Part shown: positions 51,762 through 61,298 of the stretch, one piece after another
How the letters are laid out: each line of letters opens with the position of its first letter
How positions within the stretch are numbered: position 1 is the stretch's first letter
Origin: Muribaculaceae bacterium
Lineage (GTDB): Bacteria > Bacteroidota > Bacteroidia > Bacteroidales > Muribaculaceae
Direction: 5' to 3'
DNA length: 64,000 bases
Assembly (NCBI GenBank): GCA_022509085.1
Contig: JAFLTW010000001.1
Span: 248,001-312,000, forward strand
Translations under genes and position numbers: made by a program
The notes under the pieces: generated by a model
What the model was told of the DNA's origin: nothing
The model's database searches: none
Seen by the model: only the letters and a program-made list of their open reading frames with translations

Positions 51762-54431
51762 TTATGACGTCACGAGCACGGCTCTGGCCTTGCCTCCCTG
51801 GCTCGGTCCGACCACACCGTCTATCTCAAGCTGGTCCATGATACGGCCGGCGCGGTTGTAGCCGAGGCCGTATTTTCTCTGGATGTTGGATGTGGAGGCC
51901 ACCCCCGACATTATCACGTAAGAGCGTATTTCGTCGTAGAGCGGGTCTTTCTCTCCCGACAGGCCTGCAGAGCCTCCGGCTTCGGCGTTCCCTTCCGCAG
52001 TCACTGTCGGCTCCGGAAGAATGTAAGGGCTGTCGGCGGGATAGGGCTGCTCGCTGATATGCTCGCATATCGACTTCACCTCGTCGGTGTCTACGAAGGC
52101 ACACTGCACCCTGACGAGCTCCGAGTTGTTGAGTATAAGCATGTCGCCCTTCCCGATGAGCTGCTGAGCCCCCATTGTGTCGAGGATGGTCTTGCTGTCG
52201 TAGCCGGCCGACACCTTGAAGGCGATACGCCCTGGGAAGTTTGTCTTGATGTTGCCGGTAATCACAGTTGTTGAGGGGCGCTGGGTGGCTATAATCACGT
52301 GTATGCCTACGGCCCTGGCTTTCTGGGCCAGTCGGGCTATGGGCATCTCTACCTCCTTGCCCGCGGTCATGATCAGGTCGGCAAACTCATCCACCACCAC
52401 CACAATATAGGGCAGGAATTTGTGGTTGGGATCGTCTTTAAACTTACCGGACTTGATGAGCTTGTTGTATTCATCGAGTTTTCTCACCTCGGCCTCCTTT
52501 AGCAGCCTGTATCGGTTGTCCATCTCTATGCAGAGCGAGTTGAGCGTGGGCACCACCTTGCTCATGTCGGTGATGATGGCGTCTTCCTCTTCCGGGAGCT
52601 TGGCCAGATACTGCTTCTGAATCACCGAGTAGAAGCTGAATTCCACCATTTTGGGGTCGAACATCACGAATTTCAGTTCGTCGGGTCGCTTGCTGTAGAG
52701 CAGCGACATTATTATCACGTTCAGACCTACTGACTTACCCATACCCGTGGCGCCTGCCACCAGCAGATGGGGAATCGATGCCAGGTCGGCGATGTAGACG
52801 TCGTTGGAGATTGTCGATCCCAAAGCCAGGGGTAACGATGCCTTGGTTTCCTGATAGGCGCGGCTCTCGAGAATGGAGCGCAGCGAGACGGTCTGGGGAT
52901 GGTCGTTGGCCACCTCGATGCCGATCGTACCCTTCCCGGGAATGGGGGCGATGATGCGCACACCCTTGGCTGCCAGACTCATGGCAATCTCGTCCACGAG
53001 ATTCTTTATGCGCGAGATTCTGTTGCCCTTGTCAGGCTTTATCTCGTAGAGTGTCACCGTGGGTCCCACGTGCGCAGAGATGGAGATGATGGGTACGTCG
53101 TATTCAAGCAGTGTCTGGCGGATCCTCTCCTCGTTGGCCAACTGCTCCTCGGCACTGACATGGATTTTCTCACCGCGTTCCTCCAGGAGCGTGAGCGACG
53201 GGAACTGATACATGGAGCGCTTTGCCTTTTGCTCCTTCACCTCGGCCTTGGCTATATAGTTCACGTTGACCACCATCGGGGCCGTTCCGGAGTTTTCTTC
53301 CGTGTCCGCGGCAGTCTCCTCAGTCTCCTCCTTTCCGGCCTCGGCACCGGTTGCCTCGGCTTCTTTGCTCTCAGGAGTCTCGATTTTTATAAGGCCTCCC
53401 TGAGGCATATATTTCGAATCCTCGGTCTCGTCCTTGGCCTCCGGAGTGTTTTCCGTGTTGTCTTCCACCGAGTAATGGAACGCGTCTACCTCTTCCTCCG
53501 TCTCAGGATATTCGTTGGTCTGGCCGAAAACGAGTCCGCCCGTGTCGGGTACGCTCCCGTCTTCGTCCGAGCGCTGAGCTGTCTCTGCATCAAGCTCCAT
53601 CTCGCGTCTCTGCTGCTCGGCAAGTTCGCGTGCCTTGGCCCGTTCTTGAGCTCTCTTCTCCATCAGTACGCGGCGTTTCTCGTCGAGTATCCTCTTCTTT
53701 TCAAGAATCCATTTGATGATGTCGCGCATGCAGATCACCACAAACAGGGCAACCATGACAATGCAGAGAATCACGGCTCCCCACCATCCGAAGAAGCCTA
53801 TGATCCATTCGTTTACGTATCGGCCGTGATAGCCTCCCCAGTTGATCACCGTGTTGGAACCGATTGTGAAGAGTCCTACAATCAGGCTCAGTGTCACGAA
53901 CCCTATCATGCATTTTAGCGTGAAGTCAAGCACTCGGAGGCGCGGCCTGCCGATAAGCAGCCGCAGGGATATGCAGACGAGCCAGATAATCACCACGAAG
54001 GCACCCAGCCCGAAACCGCCGTTGATGAGGAATTCCGACAGGCGTGCGCCTCCCTCTCCCCCTTTGTTGGCCACTTCGGGAATCGAGCCGAATTCGTGAT
54101 TGTAGATCACGCTCTGGTCCGAAATGCAGCTGCCGATATAGCTCACGAATGAGATGAGGAAATACGCGGCGAATCCGGCCAGTATGATTCCGGTCACCAC
54201 GGCCGTGGTGCGCGAGGCAAAGAAGGCTTTAAAGGAGGAAACGTTTGAGCCCTCCCTCGATACCTTTTCCTGGCGGGTAACCTTCGGGGCGGCTTTTGTC
54301 TCCTTCCTCCCCCTTGCCGGTTTCTCTTTCTTTCTGACCCGAGACCCGTCGTCGCGTGTGGCTTCGTTGTCAGCCTCGTTTTCTTCGTCGGTATAGAATA
54401 TATGAGGTGTGTAATCGTCGTATCTGCTCAT
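51762..54431 (-). CDS. ftsK: DNA translocase FtsK/SpoIIIE
   Basis: An 889-residue protein. The N-terminus has a basic linker and four membrane segments (about 75-235), then a charged linker rich in E (240-390), and the translocase motor. Walker A is VAGATGMGKSVGLNVIIM (about 560), Walker B is LPYIVVVVDEFADLIMTAGK, and IIATQRPSTTVITGNIKTNF is typical. The C-terminal gamma winged helix (YGLGYNRAGRIMDQLEIDGV) reads KOPS-like sites. It moves the chromosome ends apart at the septum. It is the first gene of the leftward chain to 44032. Confidence 0.96.
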   Translation of the reverse strand: MSRYDDYTPHIFYTDEENEADNEATRDDGSRVRKKEKPARGRKETKAAPKVTRQEKVSREGSNVSSFKAFFASRTTAVVTGIILAGFAAYFLISFVSYIGSCISDQSVIYNHEFGSIPEVANKGGEGGARLSEFLINGGFGLGAFVVIIWLVCISLRLLIGRPRLRVLDFTLKCMIGFVTLSLIVGLFTIGSNTVINWGGYHGRYVNEWIIGFFGWWGAVILCIVMVALFVVICMRDIIKWILEKKRILDEKRRVLMEKRAQERAKARELAEQQRREMELDAETAQRSDEDGSVPDTGGLVFGQTNEYPETEEEVDAFHYSVEDNTENTPEAKDETEDSKYMPQGGLIKIETPESKEAEATGAEAGKEETEETAADTEENSGTAPMVVNVNYIAKAEVKEQKAKRSMYQFPSLTLLEERGEKIHVSAEEQLANEERIRQTLLEYDVPIISISAHVGPTVTLYEIKPDKGNRISRIKNLVDEIAMSLAAKGVRIIAPIPGKGTIGIEVANDHPQTVSLRSILESRAYQETKASLPLALGSTISNDVYIADLASIPHLLVAGATGMGKSVGLNVIIMSLLYSKRPDELKFVMFDPKMVEFSFYSVIQKQYLAKLPEEEDAIITDMSKVVPTLNSLCIEMDNRYRLLKEAEVRKLDEYNKLIKSGKFKDDPNHKFLPYIVVVVDEFADLIMTAGKEVEMPIARLAQKARAVGIHVIIATQRPSTTVITGNIKTNFPGRIAFKVSAGYDSKTILDTMGAQQLIGKGDMLILNNSELVRVQCAFVDTDEVKSICEHISEQPYPADSPYILPEPTVTAEGNAEAGGSAGLSGEKDPLYDEIRSYVIMSGVASTSNIQRKYGLGYNRAGRIMDQLEIDGVVGPSQGGKARAVLVTS

Positions 54432-54493
54432 GAGGCGAGATGATATAGTATTAGGAGAGATTGTTTATAGGAATTTAATTTTTATAATCACAC

Positions 54494-55483
54494 TTATTGC
54501 TCTGTCTCAATGTGTTCTGTTTCTACGGAGGCAGGAGCCGCAACCTCTTCCTTGGGCTCCGGGGCAGCCGTCTCAGTAGGGGCTGCAGGTTCTCCGGAAC
54601 TAATGCCGGAGGGTTCCGTAGTCTCGGGATCTACCACCGGCAGGTCTTCCTGCTTCGGCTCCTCGGCTTTAGACTCTATCCATCGGCCGGGACGAGCACG
54701 CGACGAACCGGGTTCGGTGGCTACGGAAAGCACCTTTGTTCCCTCGCTTTCATTCACCGCCATGTCGCGCGGTCCCGGTGAGATGATTACCGGCATCCCC
54801 TCTTCCACATACTTCACGAGTTCGAGAATGTTGGGGTTGGTGACGCGGATGCACCCGTGGCTGCAGCGCCTGCCGATGCTGCCGGGACTTCCGGTGCCGT
54901 GTATGCCGATGTAGGGTATGTTGAGCCGGATAAACCGTGGTCCGTACTGTCCTTTTTTCGGACTGGTATAGCCGTTGTCGTCGGTAAATAGCCATTCCGT
55001 GGAGTCGAAGACACCTTTCACCTTGAAGATGCCCTCCGTAGTGCGGGAGTCGCCCTTCTTATGCTTGGTGCCGTAATTCTTCGCGCAGGCTATTCCATAA
55101 CTCTTGTCTACCTCCCCATACGGTGTGTAAAGGAAGAGTTTCATCTTGGCCTTGTCTACCACGATAAACCGCTTACCCTCAGCCTGAAGAATCTTTTCAC
55201 AGTATTCGGGGGCATCCTCAGCCATCTGCGGCAATATTCCCTCCCGATATTTGTCCCAGTTGCCGGAGGTGCGCATATACGTAAGCTGCGACTCCGTGTC
55301 GGGCAATTCGAGCAGAGGAGGCACAGTGTCTTCCTCGGGCACATCCCATGCTGAATCGGGAAGGCTGTCGGGCAAAACCACGGAGTCCATTGCTCCGTCG
55401 GCTGTCTTACTGCCCCCGCAGTTCCATAGCATAAATGACATAACAGCCAGGAACAGAAATATATAGCTGTGCGATTTTATCAT
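54494..55483 (-). CDS. L,D-transpeptidase (YkuD) lipoprotein
   Basis: A 329-residue protein with a lipoprotein-like N-terminus (IFLFLAVMSFMLWNCGGSKT, cysteine 22). The YkuD domain (about 110-230) carries IGIHGTGSPGSIG and SHGCIRVTN (catalytic cysteine near residue 210). The C-terminal 100 residues are rich in P, E, A and T and probably disordered. It may form 3-3 crosslinks in peptidoglycan or link proteins to it. It has its own promoter (55519-55526). Confidence 0.9.
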   Translation of the reverse strand: MIKSHSYIFLFLAVMSFMLWNCGGSKTADGAMDSVVLPDSLPDSAWDVPEEDTVPPLLELPDTESQLTYMRTSGNWDKYREGILPQMAEDAPEYCEKILQAEGKRFIVVDKAKMKLFLYTPYGEVDKSYGIACAKNYGTKHKKGDSRTTEGIFKVKGVFDSTEWLFTDDNGYTSPKKGQYGPRFIRLNIPYIGIHGTGSPGSIGRRCSHGCIRVTNPNILELVKYVEEGMPVIISPGPRDMAVNESEGTKVLSVATEPGSSRARPGRWIESKAEEPKQEDLPVVDPETTEPSGISSGEPAAPTETAAPEPKEEVAAPASVETEHIETEQ

Positions 55484-55518
55484 TCAAAAAACTTCTTGAC
55501 GGTAAACGTATGGAAACG

Positions 55519-55526
55519 CAAAATTA
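55519..55526 (-). promoter_or_regulatory. -7 box of the L,D-transpeptidase gene
   Basis: The minus strand reads TAATTTTG; an ATTG -33 match (55547-55550) lies 20 bases upstream. The leader would be about 30 bases. Confidence 0.65.
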
Positions 55527-55564
55527 ATCAAATTCCGCCGATTGTGCAATAGCTTATAGCCGAT

Positions 55565-55595
55565 TTTGATATATGGGAATTTTTATGTAATTTTG
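55565..55595 (+). promoter_or_regulatory. promoter of the S1/P1 nuclease gene
   Basis: TTTG (55565-55568), 19 bases, then TAATTTTG (55588-55595): the full Bacteroidota consensus. The leader to the ATG at 55638 would be about 35 bases. Confidence 0.8.
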
Positions 55596-55637
55596 TAGTT
55601 TGACGAGGTCTCGAAATTTATATCTTAACACCGATTT

Positions 55638-56447
55638 ATGATCCGAAAATTATTCATATTCTCCCTCTTCTCGGCCGGCTGCATCAGCGCCTTCGGCTGG
55701 GGACAGAAAGGGCACGACACCGTGGCCTACATCGCCTCCCGACATCTCACGGAGAAGACGAAAGCCGCTACCGACAGTCTGCTCGACGGGAAGTCGATCG
55801 TCTATTGGGCCAACTGGCTCGACAATGCCTCCCATACACCCGAGTATGCCTACACAAAGACCTGGCACTACAAAAACATCGATGCGGACAACACCTTCGA
55901 GAACGCACCCAAGATTCCCGAAGGCAACATCGTGGATGCTATTTATGAGCAAGTTGACATTCTTAAGGGTGACGCCTCTAGCGAGGAGAAATCGCTTGCC
56001 CTGAAGCAGGTGGTGCATTTCCTCGGCGATATCCATCAGCCCCTCCATATGGGCCACGCCTCCGACCGTGGTGGTAACCAGCATACCGTCTATTTCTTCG
56101 GTGAACCATCCAACCTCCACTCCGTGTGGGACACGGGGGTGCTTGAATCAGGCCACGCCTGGAGCCACACCGAATGGCAGCAGGAAATCGACCGACTTCC
56201 TACCGCTGAGGCAGAACTGATTGTAAGAGGAGGCAACCCCGAAACCTGGGGTAAGGAAACCTATGCCATATGTCGCGAAATATACGACGCCACGCCGCAA
56301 GACCACAAAATCAGCTATGACTACGTGGCCCGTTGGACTCCCGTGGTGGAATCGCAGCTCGAGAAGGGTGGCCTCCGGCTTGCCGACCTCCTCAACTCCA
56401 TCTTCGATGAGGAATACGTAACTCTAAATTCTTTCTCCGGAAGATGA
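55638..56447 (+). CDS. secreted S1/P1 family nuclease
   Basis: A 269-residue protein with a signal peptide (MIRKLFIFSLFSAGCISAFG). The mature N-terminus WGQKGHDTVAYIASRHL provides the tryptophan and histidine zinc ligands typical of S1/P1 nucleases and phospholipase C. Further ligands lie in LDNASHTPEYAY, VVHFLGDIHQPLHMGH and GGNQHTVYFFG. It would degrade single-stranded nucleic acid in the periplasm or outside. Its stop overlaps the next gene's start by 4 bases. Confidence 0.92.
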   Translation: MIRKLFIFSLFSAGCISAFGWGQKGHDTVAYIASRHLTEKTKAATDSLLDGKSIVYWANWLDNASHTPEYAYTKTWHYKNIDADNTFENAPKIPEGNIVDAIYEQVDILKGDASSEEKSLALKQVVHFLGDIHQPLHMGHASDRGGNQHTVYFFGEPSNLHSVWDTGVLESGHAWSHTEWQQEIDRLPTAEAELIVRGGNPETWGKETYAICREIYDATPQDHKISYDYVARWTPVVESQLEKGGLRLADLLNSIFDEEYVTLNSFSGR

Positions 56448-56941
56448 AAGACGTGGATCTGAGGGCTATCCCCCCTCTCTCCCTCCCCTACGCCCAACTG
56501 AGGTTTGCCAAGGATGAGGAGGGCAACCTGAAGGTATTTGACGACCTGAGGAAAAAATTTGTGGTGCTCACGCCCGAGGAATTCGTGAGGCAGAACTTTA
56601 CCGCGTGGCTGCGTCAGGACTACGGCTACCCCGCGTCGCTGATGGCCAACGAGGTGGAAATCAACCTTAACAATACCCGCAAGCGTTGCGACACCATAGT
56701 GTACGGGCCCGACTGCAAACCCCTTATGATACTGGAATATAAAGCGCCTGATGTGGAGATCACGCAGGGCACATTCGACCAGATTGTGCGTTACAACCGC
56801 GAGCTCAAGGCCCGATATCTCGTCGTCTCCAACGGACTGAGACATTATTGCTGCATCGTAGACTATAATAACGACTCCTATAATTTCATCCCCAAGATAC
56901 CCAACTTTCAGGAGGCCAAAGGTCTCCCGGGCGTGAACTGA
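56444..56941 (+). CDS. HsdR-N-like (PD-(D/E)XK) nuclease-domain protein
   Basis: A 165-residue soluble protein matching the N-terminal nuclease domain of type I restriction HsdR subunits, without helicase parts. The PD-(D/E)XK core is visible: D83 (RKRCDTIVYG) and E98-x-K100 (PLMILEYKAPDV), with E70 earlier and a QIVRYNRELK helix after. The active-site residues are intact, so it may cut DNA. No HsdM or HsdS genes are present. The ATG overlaps the nuclease stop by 4 bases, and the UvrD gene starts 6 bases after the stop. Similar small proteins are widespread in Bacteroidota; their function is unknown to me. Confidence 0.87.
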   Translation: MKDVDLRAIPPLSLPYAQLRFAKDEEGNLKVFDDLRKKFVVLTPEEFVRQNFTAWLRQDYGYPASLMANEVEINLNNTRKRCDTIVYGPDCKPLMILEYKAPDVEITQGTFDQIVRYNRELKARYLVVSNGLRHYCCIVDYNNDSYNFIPKIPNFQEAKGLPGVN

Positions 56942-56947
56942 GACCCT

Positions 56948-59233
56948 ATGGCTAATCCGGATTACAACTACCTCGACAGTCTCAATCCCCAGCAGCGGGC
57001 AGCCGTGGAATACCTCGGGGGTCCGCAGCTTGTCATCGCGGGAGCCGGCTCCGGTAAGACACGCGTGCTCACCCATAAGATTGTACACCTTATCCGTTCC
57101 GGCATACCGGCCGAAAGGATTATGGCACTGACCTTCACCAACAAGGCTGCACGCGAGATGCAGGGTCGCATCGCCGATATGCTCGAAGGCCGGTTTGCGG
57201 CCAGAATATGGTCTGGCACTTTCCACTCCATTTTCCTGAGAATTCTGCGCCGGCATGCCGACCTTCTCGGATTTCGCTCCAACTTTACCATCTACGATGC
57301 CGCCGACTCCAAGAGTCTCATAAAAACCATCCTGAAAGAGATGGCTCTCGACGAGAAGGTCTACAAGCCTTCCGCCGTGGCCTCGGCCATCTCCAACGCG
57401 AAGAACGGTTTGGTGACGCCGGAAATGTATCAGCTCGACAAGGCCTTCACCGAGATTGACAGGAAGGCCAAACGCCCCCTTATAGGCAAAATCTATGAGC
57501 GCTATGCTGAACGCTGCCGCATCGCGCAGAGCATGGACTTCGACGACATCCTTCTCTATACCAATATTCTGCTGCGCGACCATGACGATATTCGCGAGAA
57601 ATATGCCGACTGGTTCAGATACATCCTTGTGGATGAGTATCAGGACACCAACTTCGCGCAACATCTCATAGTGAGCATGCTTTCGGCCAAACACAACTCT
57701 CTCTGCGTGGTGGGCGACGACGCCCAGAGCATCTACTCATTCCGCGGCGCCAACATCAACAATATCCTTACGCTCGAGAAGCGATATCCCGGATTGCAGA
57801 CTTTCAAGCTGGAACGCAACTACCGCTCCACCCAAAACATCGTGGACACTGCCGACAGCCTGATTGCCAAGAATACACGCCAGATCAAGAAAAACATATA
57901 CTCCGAGAAGGAACGGGGTGAGAAGGTGAAGGTGGTGAGGGCTTATTCCGACCTGGAGGAGGCCTCCACGGTGGCATCAATGATCATGCAGAGCCGCAAC
58001 AGCCACCATGCTTCTCTCGAAGACTATGCCATCCTCTACCGCACAAACGCCCAGAGCCGCTCGCTCGAGGAAGCGCTCCGCAAGAAGTCGCTCCCTTACC
58101 GGATCTACGGCGGACTCTCCTTCTATCAGAGAAAGGAGATCAAGGATGCCATAGCCTACTTCAGGGTAGCCGTAAATCCGGACGACGACGAAGCCCTGCG
58201 ACGCATCATCAACTTCCCGGCACGTGGCATAGGAGAAACCACGATGAAAAAACTGCAGGACGCTGCCTCTGCCAACGGGAAGAGTCTGCTGGGGGTGATT
58301 CGCGCTCTCGACTCTCTGGATCCCGGCATCAACTCCGGTACCCGGAAGAAGCTCAATGACTTCGCCGCCATGATTCAGGACTTTGTGGAGGATGCCGAAA
58401 AAGAGGACGCCTACAACGTTGCCCAGCTCATCTACAACCGTACCGGACTGCTCTCAATGTATGCCAACGAGAAGACCCCCGAGGAGATAAGCAAGAAGGA
58501 AAACCTCCTCGAGCTTCTGGCCGGACTTAAGGAATTCACCGACCTGCGTGTGAGCCGTGGGGAGACCGACCTGTGCATGACGGCCTTCCTCAACGAGGTC
58601 TCGCTCGCAACCGACCAGGACGAGAAGGACGCCGACTCCCAGCAGAAGGTGACCCTTATGACGGCCCACGCCGCAAAGGGACTGGAATTCAAGCATGTGT
58701 TTATAGTGGGCGTGGAAGAGGAACTTTTCCCCAGCGCCATGTCCATGAACTCCCTCACCGAGGTGGAGGAGGAGCGCCGGCTGCTTTACGTGGCCATCAC
58801 CCGAGCCATGGAGACCTGCACCCTCACATATAGCGGCACGCGTTTCCGAAACGGCCAGACAGTGCTCACCCGGCCGTCCCGCTTCCTTATGGAACTCGAC
58901 CGGAGAAACCTTGACACAAAGTCGTCGCTCGATGTGAGCGCCTCTCCACAATCCGGGTTCATCAACCCCAGGGCCAATTATTTCAGAAATATCTCAGCCG
59001 CCGGTCAGAAACCCAAGAAAATAAGCACCCATGACTATACCGATGTAAAGGAGCTCGATCAGACGGCCGACGGCTCGCTGAAGAGAGGCGTGAGGATCAG
59101 ACATGCCATCTTTGGCGAGGGTGCGATCGAAAAGATTGAAAACGTTTCGGGCGATGAGATAATCATCGTGGAATTCAAAGGAATAGGCAAAAAGAAACTG
59201 ATGCTGAAATATGCAAAATTCACCATACTGTAA
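56948..59233 (+). CDS. UvrD/PcrA-type DNA helicase
   Basis: A 761-residue superfamily 1 helicase. Q motif LNPQQRAAVEYLGGP, Walker A AGAGSGKTRVLTHK (31-44), Walker B LVDEYQDTNFAQH, motif III VGDDAQSIYSFRGANINNIL, and later motifs TLMTAHAAKGLEFKHVFIVG and ERRLLYVAITRAME are all intact. It probably unwinds DNA in repair and replication. Its C-terminus has the tudor-like domain of PcrA/UvrD (GVRIRHAIFGEGAIEKIENV). It overlaps nspC by 23 bases. Confidence 0.96.
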   Translation: MANPDYNYLDSLNPQQRAAVEYLGGPQLVIAGAGSGKTRVLTHKIVHLIRSGIPAERIMALTFTNKAAREMQGRIADMLEGRFAARIWSGTFHSIFLRILRRHADLLGFRSNFTIYDAADSKSLIKTILKEMALDEKVYKPSAVASAISNAKNGLVTPEMYQLDKAFTEIDRKAKRPLIGKIYERYAERCRIAQSMDFDDILLYTNILLRDHDDIREKYADWFRYILVDEYQDTNFAQHLIVSMLSAKHNSLCVVGDDAQSIYSFRGANINNILTLEKRYPGLQTFKLERNYRSTQNIVDTADSLIAKNTRQIKKNIYSEKERGEKVKVVRAYSDLEEASTVASMIMQSRNSHHASLEDYAILYRTNAQSRSLEEALRKKSLPYRIYGGLSFYQRKEIKDAIAYFRVAVNPDDDEALRRIINFPARGIGETTMKKLQDAASANGKSLLGVIRALDSLDPGINSGTRKKLNDFAAMIQDFVEDAEKEDAYNVAQLIYNRTGLLSMYANEKTPEEISKKENLLELLAGLKEFTDLRVSRGETDLCMTAFLNEVSLATDQDEKDADSQQKVTLMTAHAAKGLEFKHVFIVGVEEELFPSAMSMNSLTEVEEERRLLYVAITRAMETCTLTYSGTRFRNGQTVLTRPSRFLMELDRRNLDTKSSLDVSASPQSGFINPRANYFRNISAAGQKPKKISTHDYTDVKELDQTADGSLKRGVRIRHAIFGEGAIEKIENVSGDEIIIVEFKGIGKKKLMLKYAKFTIL

Positions 59234-60389
59234 ACCCTCGACAGCTACCGGAATACCCTCGCCGGCTTACATTGTATATGAAGACCGTCTTCGTCGCAAC
59301 CTCAGCAAACTTAAGGAGGTGGAGAAGGAAACGGGAGTCAAGATTATCATGGCCCTGAAGGCCAATGCGCTCTGGAAAACGTTTCCCGTGATTCGGGAAT
59401 ACTTTCAGTCATCCACTGCCAGCTCGCCCAACGAGATGAAACTCTCCCTCAACTATCTGGGCAACGACGTGCATGCCTATTGCCCAGTCTATACCGAAGA
59501 GTCGTTCCCGGAATTTCTGGAGGGCTGCAGCCACATCACCTTCAATACCCTGAGCCAGTTTGAGCGCTTTCTCCCGATGGCGCGGGAATATGAGGCTCAA
59601 ACCGGACGCCATGTGAGCCTCGGTTTGAGGGTCAATCCAAAATGCAGCGTCATAGACCATGACATCTACAATCCGGCCGTTCCGGGGTCAAGGTTCGGTG
59701 TAACGGCTGCAAAGATGCCCGAGAAACTCCCCGACCATCTCGAGGGTCTGCACTTCCATAGCCTCTGCGAAAGCGGTGCGGAAGACCTCAAGAAGGTGCT
59801 GGCTAAGTTTGAAGAGGATTTCGGACACCACCTTGAAAACCTGAAATGGGTTAATTTCGGTGGCGGCCATCTGATTACGCGCGAAGGATACGACACCGGA
59901 CTTCTCCGGCAGGTGATGGCAGATTTCAAAAGCCGGCATCCTCACCTTGAGATTATCATGGAGCCGGGCAGCGCCTTCACGTGGCAGACCGGAGACCTGG
60001 TGGCGACGGTGCTCGATGTGGTGGAAGACGAGGGTATCTCCACGGCTATTATAGATGCGAGTTTCGCCTGCCACATGCCCGACTGCCTCGAAATGCCTTA
60101 CAAACCCGCCATTGAGGAGGCCCTGCCCGAAGATGCCGAAGATGGCTACGAATACAGGCTCGGCGGAAATACATGCCTCACAGGCGACTTTGTGGGCACA
60201 TGGCGCTTTGCCAAACCCCTGAAACCGGGCGACCGCCTGACACTCAAAGACATGAACCACTACACGAACGTGAAGACCAATATGTTTAACGGGGTGCAAC
60301 ATCCCTCTGTATGGTTTGTCGACGCTTCGGGCACGCCGTCGCTGCTGAGGGAATACACTTTCGAGGACTATCGCGACAGGATGGACTGA
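59211..60389 (+). CDS. nspC: carboxynorspermidine decarboxylase
   Basis: A 392-residue PLP enzyme of the alanine racemase/ornithine decarboxylase fold. PLP lysine K50 is in IIMALKANALWK; LEGLHFHSLCESGAEDLKKV, WVNFGGGHLITREGYD and IMEPGSAFTWQTGDL form the PLP phosphate site; YEYRLGGNTCLTGDFVG and NHYTNVKTNMFNGVQHPSVW are NspC signatures. It makes spermidine or norspermidine from the carboxylated form. The dehydrogenase partner is not in this window. It starts inside the end of the helicase gene. Confidence 0.94.
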   Translation: MQNSPYCKPSTATGIPSPAYIVYEDRLRRNLSKLKEVEKETGVKIIMALKANALWKTFPVIREYFQSSTASSPNEMKLSLNYLGNDVHAYCPVYTEESFPEFLEGCSHITFNTLSQFERFLPMAREYEAQTGRHVSLGLRVNPKCSVIDHDIYNPAVPGSRFGVTAAKMPEKLPDHLEGLHFHSLCESGAEDLKKVLAKFEEDFGHHLENLKWVNFGGGHLITREGYDTGLLRQVMADFKSRHPHLEIIMEPGSAFTWQTGDLVATVLDVVEDEGISTAIIDASFACHMPDCLEMPYKPAIEEALPEDAEDGYEYRLGGNTCLTGDFVGTWRFAKPLKPGDRLTLKDMNHYTNVKTNMFNGVQHPSVWFVDASGTPSLLREYTFEDYRDRMD

Positions 60390-60395
60390 ACCGAA

Positions 60396-61298
60396 ATGAG
60401 AGCAGAAAAAGATTTTCTTGTGGTGGCCGACGCGGGAGGAACTAAGACCCAATGGTGGGTCTGGAATCCTTCCATGGAGGATGCCCTGCTTTTTGAAGGC
60501 GATGGCATAAACGCCACGGTGAGCGCCGAAGAGGATATCATGACCTCTGTCTCCTCCTTCCGCTCAAGGCTCCGTGAAGCCTCTATTCTTCCAGATGACG
60601 GTCGCATCGATGTGCACTTCTATGGCGCCGGCTGCAACTCAGGGTCTGCCTGCGCCAAGCTTGACAAGGCTTTCAAAGCTGTCTTTGGCGAAGTCTTAGG
60701 AACATGCCATTATGCCTCCGACCTTCTCGGAGCAGCACGCGCTCTGTTTGGCCCCGAAGAAGGTATCGCCTGTATTATCGGAACGGGCAGCGCTTCATGT
60801 CTCTATGCCGAAGGCGACATTGTAGACAGTATCCCCTCTCTGGGATTTATCCTCGGCGACGAAGGCAGCGGGGCACGCTTGGGTTGCCAGCTGATCAACA
60901 TGTATTTCAAACGTGAACTGAGCCCCGAACTCGCTCACAGTCTGGAAGCCTTCACCGACATGCGGCTTCCGGCCGTTCTGGAGGAAGTTTATCGGCGCCC
61001 GGGGGCTAACCGAAAACTGGCCTCGCTGGTTCCTTTTATCAAGAGAAATGAAAATCTGCCTCAAATTTCAGCCCTTATCGACTCAAATTTGAAATTATTC
61101 TTTTCTAAAAACGTTTCAAAATATAAGGTGTTCCCCTCCCGGACTATTCGGTTTGCCGGAGGTGTCGCGTCGATTTTCAAAGACCGGCTGGTGGAAATAG
61201 CGGCATCATACGGCCTTAACGCAGACCGCTTTGCCGACCGCCCCGTGGAAGCGCTGGGGGAATACCATAAAAATATCTATCTTCATGAACGAATTTAA
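60396..61298 (+). CDS. BadF/BadG/BcrA/BcrD-type ATPase (N-acetylglucosamine kinase-like)
   Basis: A 300-residue ASKHA-fold protein. The phosphate-1 loop is VVADAGGTKTQWWVWNP, the second is ACIIGTGSASCLYAEG, and GFILGDEGSGARLGCQLINM is the adenosine-facing motif typical of GlcNAc kinases. It may phosphorylate an amino sugar, or act as an activator ATPase, but the cysteines of the latter are absent. It starts 7 bases after nspC and overlaps the next gene by 14 bases. Confidence 0.86.
   Translation: MRAEKDFLVVADAGGTKTQWWVWNPSMEDALLFEGDGINATVSAEEDIMTSVSSFRSRLREASILPDDGRIDVHFYGAGCNSGSACAKLDKAFKAVFGEVLGTCHYASDLLGAARALFGPEEGIACIIGTGSASCLYAEGDIVDSIPSLGFILGDEGSGARLGCQLINMYFKRELSPELAHSLEAFTDMRLPAVLEEVYRRPGANRKLASLVPFIKRNENLPQISALIDSNLKLFFSKNVSKYKVFPSRTIRFAGGVASIFKDRLVEIAASYGLNADRFADRPVEALGEYHKNIYLHERI

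Noticed and set aside
52899..53918. 339-codon plus-strand frame opposite ftsK
   Set aside because: It is antisense to the FtsK linker and motor; its leucine, histidine and arginine richness is a by-product of the coding strand.
56444..56941. Type I restriction-modification system
   Set aside because: Only an HsdR-N-like nuclease domain is present; no HsdM, HsdS or HsdR helicase part is nearby.
56321..57694. 457-codon open frame on the minus strand
   Set aside because: It lies opposite the S1/P1 nuclease end, the HsdR-N-like gene and the start of uvrD, all well supported; no domain is seen in it.
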